A stretch of 64,000 bases of DNA from Chrysopilus asiliformis (taxonomy: Eukaryota; Arthropoda; Insecta; Diptera; Rhagionidae): the NCBI GenBank assembly GCA_964034945.1, contig OZ035962.1, positions 65,188,274 to 65,252,273 of the forward strand. Direction: 5' to 3'. Made by a program: the position numbers and the translations under genes. The first letter of the stretch is position 1. Each line of letters begins with the position of its first letter. Under the pieces are notes generated by a model. The model made no database searches. It had not been told where the DNA came from and saw only the letters and a program-made list of their open reading frames with translations. Shown here piece after piece: positions 1 through 10,853 of this stretch.

Positions 1-631
1 ATTAAATGTAATTATTTTTAACTGGGTGACTAAAGGAAAAATGCCACTCTTGAAGCAAGTGTTTCCTAAATTAATTTTGTTGATAATAATAATGGACAGA
101 AATTGTTCAGATTTCGTTTATATGTTACAAGTATTTAAAAGAAACAAAAATATTATTGTTTTTTAGAATTTCTCGGCTTATACGCAGGAATCCCGTTTAC
201 ACTACTATCGTAGTTTTACACTACTATTTCGACATAATTTGACCTAACACTACTTACACTACTGAAAAACCCAAAACACTACCTTTTTCGCCATATAAAA
301 AACGTGCTACAAAGAAAGTTAATTTCTAGATTTGAAAATTTCATTTATATGGGGAAAATTAAAAAATATGTAATATGTAATTATTCAGACTTTTTATCTA
401 AAATATTTAAGTACTTTAGGCATTCCCTATGAAAAAGTAACTGACTAAACGCACTCAATTCTTGAACAAAAGGGACATATCGTCGGCTAAAAGTGAAATT
501 GTGCTAAGTCCATTTGGTATAATTTTCCAGAAGAGCAATGAAAACCTTGTTAAATCGTTTTAATCCTCTTTCAATAACACTGAGTTTTCTTTAAATGAGA
601 AAAATTGGGCTCAGTTTTCTTTAAACTGACC

Positions 632-921
632 CCAATTATGTGGGGTACCCCCCCCCCCCCTTATAGTCCATTTTTGCCCATTAACGAACTTAGCCTCGCA
701 TTTTACGAAAAACGGATCTGCGCAAAATTTCAAGTTTCTAGCTCAATCTGTGCGCCCGAAATCCGCGCCACAGACGGACGGACGGACATGCAAAATTTAA
801 TTTTTTTATCATTCTAAACACACTGGATTAATTAATTTTTGTGTGTGATAACGGGATATTGGTGTTACAAACGGTAAGTCAAATCTAATATACCCTTTGG
901 TTTCACCACACGAATATAAAA
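632..921 (+). repeat. R1 dispersed repeat, 5'-truncated copy
   Basis: Shares with the other R1 copies the ACCCCCC tract, CATTTTTGCCCATTAACGAA, a short GACG microsatellite and the end CTTTGGTTTCACCA followed by a TATAAAA-like tail. Only the right half is present. Confidence 0.8.
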
Positions 922-2139
922 GTGTACTGATATGATATGCAATAAAACATTAGACGGTAACACACAAAATGTGTTGTCTCAATAAAACTCTAAATGACTG
1001 TTAAAAAGTTGACACTACTAAAATCCCTCTGACACTACTATTTTTCGATCAGTAATACTCCGCTTTTCACTTTTGGGGTGGGAACCTTGTTTATACGGTC
1101 TGCAAAAACAAAAATAATACAACAAAATTATTATATTTATTTTTGCGGATGTTTTCACATCCAAATTTCCCCCCAACAGGTCGGGCACGTCTGCCCCGAA
1201 AACCTATCAGGAGCAGGGTTGCCAGTTTGGGCGATTTATCGCGAATTGGGCTATCTTTTTCGTGATTTTGCGACAATCTTTTTGAAAAAATCGCAAATCG
1301 CAAATTGGGCGATTTCAAAAAATCGTTTGGGCGACATTGGGCTATCTTTGAAAAATATCTTTCCTTTCGAAATTGTACGTCATTTGCCGAATTTTTCCCA
1401 CTATTTACCAAGTTCGGAACGCACACTCGATGTCTAAATGGACGCACTCATCCTTCCATTTAGCATATGCTTGTCTGGCTAAAATTACTCTTTTGCTTGT
1501 GGCAATACGGTGAATTTACTTTTAGCGATCGGTAACTAAGCAAAACAGCGAAATGGATGCACCCACTGTCATTTTCAAAATAAGTATTGAATATTCTGCT
1601 TTCTAATAACACCAATAAGAATTTTATCGCTTTCCTTGAGTGAAGAAAGAACCATAACACGCTTTTAAATTTGTGCCCATAACAAAATATAAAAACATAA
1701 TGGGCGTTACCAAGAAACATTTATAAAGTCGAGTCTACGTAGCCTTTTTAGTTTCGACTCTAACAAACTATAAATTATTTTAGTCTATGTGTCTAGTTTT
1801 AAGACAACGTAGACTCGACTTTACAAATGTTCATTGGTAAGGCCCAATATTTGCACAACAAACCATTTCTAGTATTTTTATTTTTAGAAAAACGTTTTTA
1901 TGTTCATTTCATATGTAAAATCCTTATAACATCATATCTGTAAATGAGCTCTGCAATATAAAATTAATATATATATTACAAGCAAAATTTCCAGTAAAAT
2001 TTTTACTGAGTGGTTTCCCGTCCCTTTCCCACTTGGTGAAAAAGTCATAAGAAATCTGGCATTTCACTCACTTTGCCAGTAAAAATGAAAATGCTCGTGT
2101 TTCTAAACCCACCTTAATGTGTTGCGCTCAAATAAAGCA

Positions 2140-2226
2140 GCAGTAGAAGAAGCAGCGGCAGAATCAGAATTTCATTTTAGCGCTAATCTCTAAAATTTCT
2201 GCTGCTGCTGCTGCTGCTTCTGCCGA
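2140..2226. repeat. CAG/CTG-rich imperfect inverted repeat
   Basis: A GCAG/GAAG-rich stretch near 2140-2160 is mirrored on the other strand by a CTG run at about 2200-2226, ending CTTCTGCC. It could fold into a hairpin. It lies inside the hAT element 1214-3006. Confidence 0.5.
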
Positions 2227-2396
2227 ATTGGAGTTCTCTCTTAATACTGATATAAATGTATGTATTGACATATTTTTGGCAATTTTGGGGTCGTTGATTC
2301 AAATCAAGTCCTCGATTTTCTCGCCTTTAAGTTTTAATTTGCTATTTTACTTGATATTTAAAAAATGCACTACACATGGGTTAAAGCCATGGTTCC

Positions 2397-2860
2397 CAAA
2401 CTGGGGGGCGTGGGGCCACGGCCAGGGGGGCGTAAAGCAATTTCAGCTGCGCCCCCCTTGGGGGGGGGGGGGGTAGATCTACGGACGGTAGTCGTGAAGA
2501 AATTTGAAATTAACATTTCAAGATATTGTTCTCGTCTTGTCTAATAAAAACAAAGCAGCGTTGTAGACTTAATCTGGAAAGCGATCTCCGGTGTGCTCTG
2601 TCAAACATCAGACCTAATATTCAGATTTTAGTGAAAGAAAAACAGTGTCACTCATCCCATTAATTTTCTATTTTTCCAGTTTTTTTGTAGAAACTAGAGA
2701 AATAAATAATTGAAATGGACAGTAAAAGTGTGTGTGGATTTTTAACTCAAAATATTAGAATAGAACCACGGAGCTTTGACAGGTTTTCAAAAAAGGGGGG
2801 CGTCAGCTGTTTGATAAGTGTTCAAGAGGGGCGTCAACTGAAAAAGTTTGGGAACCACGG
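2397..2860. mobile_element. hAT-type MITE nested in the 1214-3006 element
   Basis: The ends are CCATGGTTCCCAAACT and its near-complement AGTTTGGGAACCACGG, typical of hAT ends of the GGTTCCCAAACT kind. The 8-bp TSD GGTTAAAG is at 2389-2396 and 2861-2868. The interior is non-coding, with G-runs at both ends. Confidence 0.9.
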
Positions 2861-3535
2861 GGTTAAAGGTTTTGCTGTTATTTTATGTTTTTAGGGTAAT
2901 GTAATTATTATCGCGAATTGGGCGACTTGGGTTGAGCGGAAGCGATTTTGGGCGACAATTCTTTAAAATTTGGGCGACTTAACTGCCTGGAGACCTGGCA
3001 ACCCTGATCAGGAGCCTGTTTCTGGTATGGAAGCTGGCGTCATCAGAGCCTGCTTTACCAGCTTCCACGCAGGCTTACAGGATTTTGGTGGAGTAAAACT
3101 CAATTCGAGTATTTATACTCCGATGCCACAAACCTTATGCGAATTATAAGGTTAAGGCAACATAGCTCCATCAAACCAGAGCGAATAAACTATTTAGTGT
3201 TTAACCATTGAACCATTTCTGATTCATGGTTTATACTCGACCTTTTAGCATTGAATCCTATTAGAATTTCTCGGCTTATATGGTCTGAAAAAACAAAAAT
3301 AATACAACAAAATAATTATATTATTTTTGCGGATGTTTTCACATCCAAACAGGTCAGGCATGTCTGCCCTGAAAACCTATGAGGAGCCTGTTTTTCGAGT
3401 ATAAACCATGAATCAGTTTTCCTTGTACAGTGGTGGCTCGATAATTCGGACAATTGCAGACCGGACGTTGTCCGAATTATCGATTTGTCCGAATTACTAA
3501 AATCTATATATTTTCATCCCAATTTTTGATTTAAA

Positions 3536-3811
3536 CATTTGTTATGGAGCCAATCTGGCAATTATTGAAAACCCGTATGGTGATATGGCATTGCCCGAAG
3601 TTTAATTGAACGGCGAACAGTTGTATTAAAATTCCACTTTGAAATCAAACTTTTCAATAAGATTTTTTAAATTTATTCCAATCGGATTTTGATGTATGGG
3701 AGATTTATGTAGAATCATATCCTAAATAACTTTTGTTCTTGCACTTTTTTGATAAGATGCACCGTTTTTGAGATATTCGCAAAAAACCTTTTCGTTCGTA
3801 TGGAGGTACCC

Positions 3812-3845
<34 letters not shown>

Positions 3846-4047
3846 TGTTCAATTTTTGCCCATTAACGAACTTAGCCTTGCATTTTACGAAAAACGAATC
3901 TGCGTAAAATTCGAAGTCTCTAGCTCAATCCGTGCGCCCGCAATCCGCGCCACAGACGGACGGACATATAAAATTCAATCTTGATACCCGTATGGTGAAA
4001 CCAAAGGGTTTATTAAATTTGTAACGCCAAGGTCCCGTCATCACACA
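3536..4047 (+). repeat. R1 copy with inverted right end
   Basis: Forward R1 from ACCCGTATGGTGATA through a C-run of more than 25 bases near 3813-3842 and the GACGG motif. At about 3981 it switches to the opposite orientation of the R1 right end (ATACCCGTATGGTGAAACC). This gives a foldback arrangement not seen in the other copies. Confidence 0.75.
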
Positions 4048-4110
4048 CAAAAATTAAGCCACCAGCAGGTGAAGTACTGCATTGGGAGCTGCACGAGTTG
4101 ACCTTAGATA

Positions 4111-4166
4111 GGTTAACTCTGACCGCTAGCTGGCTTACAGACACCTCTGTAAGGTCAGAGTTAACC
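4111..4166. repeat. perfect 14-bp inverted repeat GGTTAACTCTGACC
   Basis: GGTTAACTCTGACC at 4111-4124 is mirrored by GGTCAGAGTTAACC at 4153-4166, and AGTTGACC occurs just outside on both sides. Probably a MITE remnant. Confidence 0.6.
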
Positions 4167-5207
4167 TGACAAAAAGTTGACCTGGACATTTTTCTGAGTG
4201 TAGAATGACTTACCATTCAGTTTTTATTTATGTCTGATATTGTGGATTTCCCTACATTATATTCTACTTTATATTGCGTTTCTTTAAATTATTTAAAATT
4301 TCAAGTTTTTCTTTTATTGTTAGGAAGTTGTGTTTAATTTTATTAATTGGAGCCATAGTTAGTTTTAAAAAAAAATGTTATAATAGAGCACTTGCAGGTT
4401 CAAACGCGATTTTTATCTATTGTCCGGATTACTGAGTCAGACTTTTTGTCTTATGTCCGAATTACAGAGTCTTTAATATTAAAAACTTTCTGTCCGGATT
4501 ACTGAGGTGTCCGAATTACCAAGTGTCCGAATTATCGAGCCACCACTGTATCCCACTTCTGATGTTAAATAGATATAAATTATTTAAATTCTTGTTAATT
4601 ATTTGATTATTTAATATTTTCTGTCATACAATGTAACTTCCTTTTTAAATTCTCTATTATTCTTTAATAAATCCATTTTGTATTCATATTCTTCCAAATG
4701 GTTCAATGGTTAAACACTAAATTATTATTTTTTGTTTTTCTGGATAAAGACAAAAGTTCTAAATGTTAACTGTTGAATTTTAGAAAAAAAAACTGGAAAT
4801 TATTTTTTGGACATTAAAGTGAAAAATGTCTATATACACCTAATTCTGTTTTTACACGATAGATACGTTCCCGAACAGTACGTGTAAAAAAAAATCGTGT
4901 AAAAAAAGACATTGCATATATGGAAAAATAGAAGATTGGTTCCGGACGATGGTTCCGGACCTAAAAAATTACCAAAACAGACGTCGCACCTTGTCCAGTG
5001 GCAAGACGATCTAAAATTTGAATTTTAATATCTAAAGAAATCGCTTTCCTTTTCTTGTTTGTTATAGGTGAATTATGTGACATTGTGTACGGGCTACTGA
5101 AAAATATTTCAGTTGAAAAAGATTTGAAAATTATGTATAACTTACTATTTATCAGCTTTCGACAAAATCAATAAATTTGTACGTGAACGAATGTAATTTT
5201 AATTTTT

Positions 5208-5435
5208 ATACTCGTATGGTGAAACCAAAGGGTATATTAGATTTGCCTTACCGTTTGTAACGCCAAGATCCCGTCATCACACATAAAAATGAATTACACC
5301 AGTGTGTTTAGAATGATAAAACAAATTGAATTTTGCATGTTCGTCCGTCTGTGGCGCGGATTGCGGGCGCACGGATTGAGCTACAGACTTGAAATTTTTC
5401 GTAGGTCCGTTTTTCGTAAAATAAGTTCGTTCATG
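5208..5435 (-). repeat. R1 copy, reverse orientation, right part (split by hAT)
   Basis: Reads as the complement of R1 from CGTATGGTGAAACC to the GTTCGTTAATGGGC region. It is cut at the hAT duplication CGTTCATG and continues at 7427. The ATGGGCAAAAATGGACC sequence after 7424 is the other half. Confidence 0.85.
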
Positions 5436-6207
5436 CAGGGCCGTACCGACTGGGGGGGGGATGGGGGGGAGGCTCCCCCCCCCAATAAGTCTTCAGTTGG
5501 GAATTTGACCTTTAGAAGTTGGGAAATCTCACTTCTTAACACTAGGTTGCCCAAGGAAGTCAAGCAGTCAAGATGACTTGCTTGAACAATCTAGTGTTAA
5601 AGATGTGAGATTTCCCAAGTTGGGAAATCTCTTTAGTTGATTTTCCAAAATCCCAACTTGTCTTTTTCTACCTCATATTTTCTATTAGTGAACATACGCC
5701 TGTTTTATGACTTGTTTCTTTTTTACACATACCATTCTGCTTTGGCAACAGCGTCACAGCGAGTTGGGAGAGAATGAATAAAAGGCTTTGAAAGAGTAGA
5801 CACTCGACCGTGGGAGGAGTATAATGTTCTCATCAGTTTATGGCACAGAACTATATAACATAGAACAACTGTCACCATACAAAGTTCTGCTGAAAAATTG
5901 TCCCTCTTTATCATAGTTAAACGCATCCACTGAACTGTATAATCTCGCGAAATTCAAATTTCGTCTGCCGCGAAAATCAAATTTCACAAGTTTGAGACTA
6001 ACTTTAGGCGCCAACACCATTCCTAAAGTCTATTTTCCTTTGATAGCTCACGGTTTAAACGAGATGACTATATTTATTTTCATACGGTTATCTCGCTCTT
6101 ACTTAACTCGTTTTGATCCATTGAACTGTATTGAAATGGGACCATTTGAGACAGCAAATCGAGCGATCTAGTATATTCGTGCTGAAACGGTGAGTTTTGA
6201 AAATATC

Positions 6208-6888
6208 GGCCCGATTCCAGAATCCGTCGTAGCTTTATTACGAAGAACTAACTACGTTACGAATACGAAGAAATCAGTATTCTACGACCCGAACGGAATT
6301 GAACTTAGTGGTGCCTGATTAAAATCTAATTTCGAAAAATAAATGTCTTTGTAAAAAATTCCCTATGCAAAACTCATAAGGAATAGATTTCTGACATGGA
6401 ATAGTTTCGTGAAAAATGTAACTTTCTTGACTTAAAACGAAAATTGTTATTAATAATGGATTCTGCAGCGTTTGCAACTTTGTGTCTGGAAGAAGATTTA
6501 TCGAAGTGAAGGACTTTAATAGTGGAATGAAAACGACAACAAATAACGGATACTTAGGAATACTCACATTGCTCTTTTTTCTAAAATATTTCCTCTTAAT
6601 GTGTTAAAAGTTACACTAATACTAAATAAACAAATAAAAATGTTAAAATTGCTGTTTGTTGTACAATTCAGGCCATATATTGAGCTAAAATCATAAGAAA
6701 ATGAAGTTACGAAGCAAAAATTTTTCGTAGGTTTAGCTGTCAAAAGATCGATTGCGTCGGATTCTATGATACCAGATATTCCGATTCGTAATGTTTTCGA
6801 AATTAATTTAATTCCTTCGGATCGTGGAATACCATCTTCACGAATTCTCCGAAAATCGTAGCTACGACGGATCCTGGAATAGGGCCGT
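6208..6888. mobile_element. MITE with GGCCC(T/G)ATTCCAGAATCCGTCGTAG ends, inside hAT
   Basis: The left end CGGCCCGATTCCAGAATCC and the right end GGATCCTGGAATAGGGCCG are inverted, and the similarity continues through GTCGTAGCT. Possible 3-bp duplication TAT on both sides. Shorter relatives occur at 37447-37634 and 60530-60705. Superfamily not assigned and no protein recognised. Confidence 0.7.
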
Positions 6889-6937
6889 ATATGTGTAATT
6901 GTTTTACCATCGGTGTTCGGATTTTTTAAACAAATGA

Positions 6938-7129
6938 ATAGCTACGAATGAGCGCAAATTCAGCCAGCTAAAACTGGTGAAAAACGTTCTAAGGGTGACT
7001 ATGGGAGACGAAAGACTGAGTTCTTTAATGATACTACACAGCGAAAAAGACCTAACTGATACAATTGACCTTACGAAATTTGTTTCGGCATGGGCAAAGT
7101 TAAAGGAAAGACGAATCCATGTACTATAA
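6938..7129 (+). pseudogene. hAT transposase C-terminal dimerisation region (remnant)
   Basis: A 63-codon open frame ends in TAA at 7127-7129. It begins IATNERKFSQLKLVKN and continues LRVTMGDERLSSLMILHSEK and AWAKLKERRIHVL. The pattern ATNERxFSxLKLxKNxLR, then a D-x-RLSxL-hydrophobic segment, is the signature of the hAT C-terminal dimerisation domain (ZMYM/TTF-type hAT proteins). The frame is closed upstream by a TGA at 6935. The rest of the transposase (zinc finger and the catalytic core) is missing, so the remnant cannot transpose by itself. It is the coding strand behind a spurious opposite-strand frame at 6904-7167. Confidence 0.8.
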
Positions 7130-7418
7130 ATTAGATATGTACAGACTCTAGTTGAAGTCATCTTCAACGGTTATCTTTTCTCTCAAGGGTCGCATAAGAT
7201 TATTAGTGTTTACCCTTTATTTAATTGTATGTGAAAAATAAAAAAAAATTACAATATGTTAACATAACCATTATTCTTTATTATAATTTCTGGTCAGAGA
7301 TTCTGGGCAAGGAAAAGGAATTTTTATTAGGTACATCCTAGTTAGGAAAAATCAGATGTTCGAGTTGGGAAAATTGAGATGTCTCCCCCCCCAATCCAGA
7401 GCCTTCGATACGGCCCTG

Positions 7419-7650
7419 CGTTCATGGGCAAAAATGGACCATTAGGGGGGTACCCCCCATACAAACGAAAACGTTTTTTGCGAATATCTTAAAAACGGTG
7501 CATCTTATCAAAAAAGTGCAAGAAAGTTTGACTTTAAAGTGGAATTTTGATACAACTGTTCGCTGTTCACTTAAATCACCATACGGTTTTTCAATAATTG
7601 CCACATTGGCAATGATAGCTTTTGTTATGTTTATTAATTTGGCACCTGTC
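7419..7650 (-). repeat. R1 copy, reverse orientation, left part (split by hAT)
   Basis: Begins with the second CGTTCATG duplication and runs through the GGGGGGTACCCCCC palindrome to TGCCACATTGGCAATGATAG, the R1 left end. Together with 5208-5435 it makes a complete R1. Confidence 0.85.
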
Positions 7651-8520
7651 ACTTTTAGCACCAAAATCGAAACGTAGGCAAAACGAATTGAGGTTATATA
7701 ATTGAGGTTACTTAATTCGAGGAATTCCCCACAAATAGCAATTACAAATGTAACGAGACGAATTGTGAAGCTGAGTGATGGTGGGGTTGGGAGAAAAATA
7801 ATACATACGCAAAAAAAAATCTTAGAATTGGGATCATTCGTGTTAAATCAAAACAAGTCGTGCAAAAAGAGAATCAATTTTTTTTTTCAATTCGTGTTAA
7901 ATCAAAATCGTGTAAAAAAAGTTCGTGTAAAAACAGAATTAGGTGTACTAAAATCTACCGGAATTATTTGGATTAAGCATTCTTAAGCGGATCCGTGTTG
8001 GCAATAATAGTTCTCAGGAAAAATATCTCTAAGACTAATTTTTCTTTTTACATAAATTGCTAGAAAAAAACTTCAGTGATGATTATAAAATATTCGATTT
8101 TATAAAACTCTTTGTAATAAATAAGAAATAGAGACTTCTGTTTCAAAAAAGTTGTCAAAGCCTACAGTGTAGGAAGGGTATATTTGTCATTCCTTCATTC
8201 GTTCAAGAGAATATGTTAAAATTTAATTATCCTCTACATGTGCATGGCACGTGCTGTTTCAATTCTAATCGTCTAGTTATTTGCAGGAAAACGTTTAATG
8301 CAGGCAAGCAACATGTTAAGGAAAATGAAATTAAATGATCGCAACAATAGTTATTCGACTGTAATCTCGGTGACGTTAATGTTCATATCTGTTGCAATTT
8401 TCCTTCGCGAAATACATTTTGGTAATAATGTTGGAAAAAAATATGACAAAAAAATTTCAGTCATTATATGAATCTAAGATCATATGTGCTTGATATAACT
8501 ATAAAAACATTTCAATACAT

Positions 8521-9117
8521 AAACATAACAAAAGCTATAATTGCCAATCTGGCAATCATTGGAGACCCGTATGGTGATATTCGTATCAAAATTCGAACAG
8601 TTATACCAAAATTCCACTTTGAAGTCAAACTTTCCAATAAGATTTTTTTAAAACTTGTTCCAATTGGATTTTGATGTATGGAACTTTAATGTAGAATCAT
8701 GTCCTAAACAACTTTTGTTCTTGCACTTTTTTGATAAGATGCACCGTTTTTGAGATATTCGCAAAAAACGATTTCGTTCGTATGGGGGGTACCCCCCCTA
8801 ATGGTCCATTTTTGCCCATTAACGAACTTAGCCTCGCATTTTACGAAAAACGAATCTGCGCAAAATTTCAAGTCTCTAGCTCAATCCGTGCGCCCGCAAT
8901 CCGCCCCACAGACAGACGGACAGACAGACGGACAGACGGACAGACAGACGGACAGACAGACGGACAGACAGACGGACGGACATGCAAAATCCCATTTTTT
9001 TTATCATTCTAAACACACTGGTGTAATTCATTTTTGTGTGTGATGACGGGATCTTGGCGTTACAAACGGTAAGGCAAAGTTAATATACCCTTTGGTTTCA
9101 CCATACGGGTATAAAAA
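8521..9117 (+). repeat. R1 dispersed repeat, full-length copy
   Basis: About 600 bp, from AAACATAACAAAAGCTATAA to CACCATACGGGTATAAAAA. Both ends contain inverted copies of ACCCGTATGGTGA. Features in order: GGGGGGTACCCCCC palindrome, CATTAACGAACTTAGCC, a (GACAGACG)n array at about 8912-8982, then GATGACGGGATCTTGGCG. Nearly identical to the copy at 62530. The open frame through it is not considered a gene. Confidence 0.9.
8912..8982 (+). repeat. (GACA/GACG)n microsatellite inside R1
   Basis: Alternating GACAGACG units, longer here than in the R1 copies at 632 and 3536. The array length differs in every copy, as expected for a variable microsatellite carried by a mobile repeat. Confidence 0.9.
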
Positions 9118-10853
9118 GGTTATAAAAAACGTTAAAAAATCTTTGCTGAAAACTGAGCACAAACTTTGTGTTTCGAGAAATCAAACATTAGCACGGGCAG
9201 CAAAAAAAACTTTATGCAATTACAGTACTGTGCAAATTAGCTGGAATACTTTTGTATTTAAATTTGTTTAGACCTAAACCTTTTTATAAGGCTCTTCGTT
9301 ATATTGAAGTGAAAATCCTAAAATCATCAGAAAAAAAACGGACACCAAAAATATTGGAAAAATCAGACAAAAAGTACGCGGAAAAGAGGACGGGATGGAA
9401 ACTCTAATTTAAGGATATATTTGACCTTGGTAATTGAAAATCTTCGCCCGCGGCGCGAATTTTTCTACCCGCATGTATTATTTGAATAAAAACTTTGCAC
9501 GCGGCGGATTTTTTTTATATTTGCATTTATTAACTAAAAATTTTGCCTCGTGTAGCTTTCAACTGAAAGGTATATATTTAGACTCGATAAGTGAAAAATT
9601 TTGCCTGTGCTCATATTCAAACATTTTCGCGTCCAGATTACCAGAAAATCCAAAAATTTCGTCTGCAGCGCAGCTTTCCCTTATGATTTGATAGTTTGTA
9701 AATTCTTAAGTAAAGTTTAATTCTAAGTTTTTTTGACATTCTCTAGAATTCCTGAGATCAACAAAAATGGTTTTCCTATTTGTCGAGAACCTGAAAAGTC
9801 GAGAAATCCCCAAATTCTTCTTTTCACGCAATTCCACCCCAAACATATGCAATTCCATCCTAAACTTTTTATTTGCCCAAACAAGAAGAGTTTCTTGTCA
9901 CCATATGTGATTCCACGCCAAATAATAAAAGATTAATTTAAGATCAGAAAAAAAGATCTGAATAATAACTGGATTCAAATATAAAATCATATGAGTGATA
10001 CTGAATTCTCTAATTTACATAAAAGATTTATGAATAGACCCATTCAATACCTTTAATTGCGATGTACCACTTTTTTACAGATAGGCACTAAAAATTTATC
10101 ATCCTTCACCCGTCTCTAGAAAAATCAAACTTGTTTAGTGTGATTACTTTTTGCAACGGCTTAACGGTTCATCACAAAATTTCATGTTTTTAGAATATTT
10201 AGTTATATTTAAATTTAAAAAAATTATCTTTTCATAGTTTTTCAGTGGGATAAAACTGATTTTCAAATGAACCGAGGGCCGGTTGAGTTAACCTCCAGTC
10301 CAGAGATTGGTTTACAGTTTTTATTGGTTATCAATATTTTTCCTTGCCATAAATTTTAGCATTCACTCAATCAAATGACTACAACGTAGTGAGATAAATT
10401 TTTTTAAGATCCATTCAGCAGAATATGTAATTTTTTTAAAGTGTCTACTACATATAAAAACAACCCAGTGTTGGAAATGGTGACAAAAGTATATGAAAAA
10501 AGTGCCCAACCGAATATCCCTTTCCATAAATGATTTCACGCTGGGTTTTTATTACAATAACATATTTACATATTCACCAACCTCTGAAATTAAAGCGTGT
10601 TTAGTCAATTCGAAATAGTCTCCCGTATATACCGAATAGGTGGCAATAACAGCACATCGTATTTTTTTGTTTTGTCATTAATTTTAATTGCAATGCACAT
10701 TCTGTCTGTATTAAATATGAAATATGACGTGCCAACAGTTCTTTTTATTCTTTTTGATTAATTTAATGATAGTCAAAGAAAGAAAGCAATTATAAGAGAG
10801 TAAATCAAAATATTTTTTAATGGTACATCACAATGTTGTTTAGCTATTCTAAT
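9118..10853. other. unassigned AT-rich stretch
   Basis: No gene recognised. A single Tc1-like end, CAGTACTGTGCAAATTAG, occurs at about 9224. The frames at 9434 and 9733 have no recognisable motif. Confidence 0.5.

Larger units (their letters stand above)
1214..3006. mobile_element. hAT-type element, non-autonomous, 1.8 kb
   Basis: The ends are CAGGGTTGCCAG and CTGGCAACCCTG. The 8-bp TSD ATCAGGAG is present at 1206-1213 and 3007-3014. Subterminal regions carry repeated GGGCGATTT-like words, as in many hAT elements. No transposase frame is left. A second hAT-type element (2397-2860) is inserted inside. Another copy of the target sequence, without the insertion, is visible at about 3350-3396. 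Confidence 0.9.
3428..4548. mobile_element. pogo/Tc1-like element with TA target duplication
   Basis: The inverted ends are CAGTGGTGGCTCGATAATTC and its complement, with TA at 3426-3427 and 4549-4550. Internal TGTCCGAATTA words repeat at both ends. No transposase frame remains. The centre is filled by an R1 copy (3536-4047) and a small palindrome (4111-4166). Confidence 0.85.
5436..7418 (+). mobile_element. hAT element with transposase remnant, 2.0 kb
   Basis: Inverted ends CAGGGCCGTACCGAC and (on the other strand) CAGGGCCGTATCGAAGG. The 8-bp TSD CGTTCATG is perfect at 5428-5435 and 7419-7426. The left end has strong G- and C-runs (5452-5482) that can pair. The only coding remnant recognised is a transposase C-terminus at 6938-7129, in the position expected for the 3' end of a hAT gene. 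Most of the transposase is deleted and a MITE has inserted upstream of the remnant. Confidence 0.92.
4837..7945. mobile_element. pogo/Tc1-like element, host of a four-level nest
   Basis: Inverted ends CACCTAATTCTGTTTTTACA and its complement are found at 4837 and ending 7945, flanked by TA at 4835-4836 and 7946-7947. TCGTGTAAAAA words repeat subterminally. Inside lies an R1 copy in reverse orientation. It is split by a hAT element (5436-7418), which is itself interrupted by a MITE (about 6208-6888). Confidence 0.8.

Noticed and set aside
1078..1447. Overlapping 119- and 118-codon frames on both strands
   Set aside because: Both start outside and run into the hAT element at 1214; neither shows a domain.
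6904..7167. 87-codon minus-strand frame
   Set aside because: It is the shadow of the hAT C-terminal remnant read on the + strand at 6938-7129.
8731..9043. Open frames across R1 copies (also at 605, 62760 and 62812) encoding Thr-Asp-Arg-Gln repeats
   Set aside because: They are translations of a repeated non-coding element and its GACA/GACG microsatellite; other copies of R1 break the frame.
9224..9246. CAGTACTGTGCAAATTAG as a Tc1-like element end
   Set aside because: Only one end was found and no inverted partner, so no element is called.
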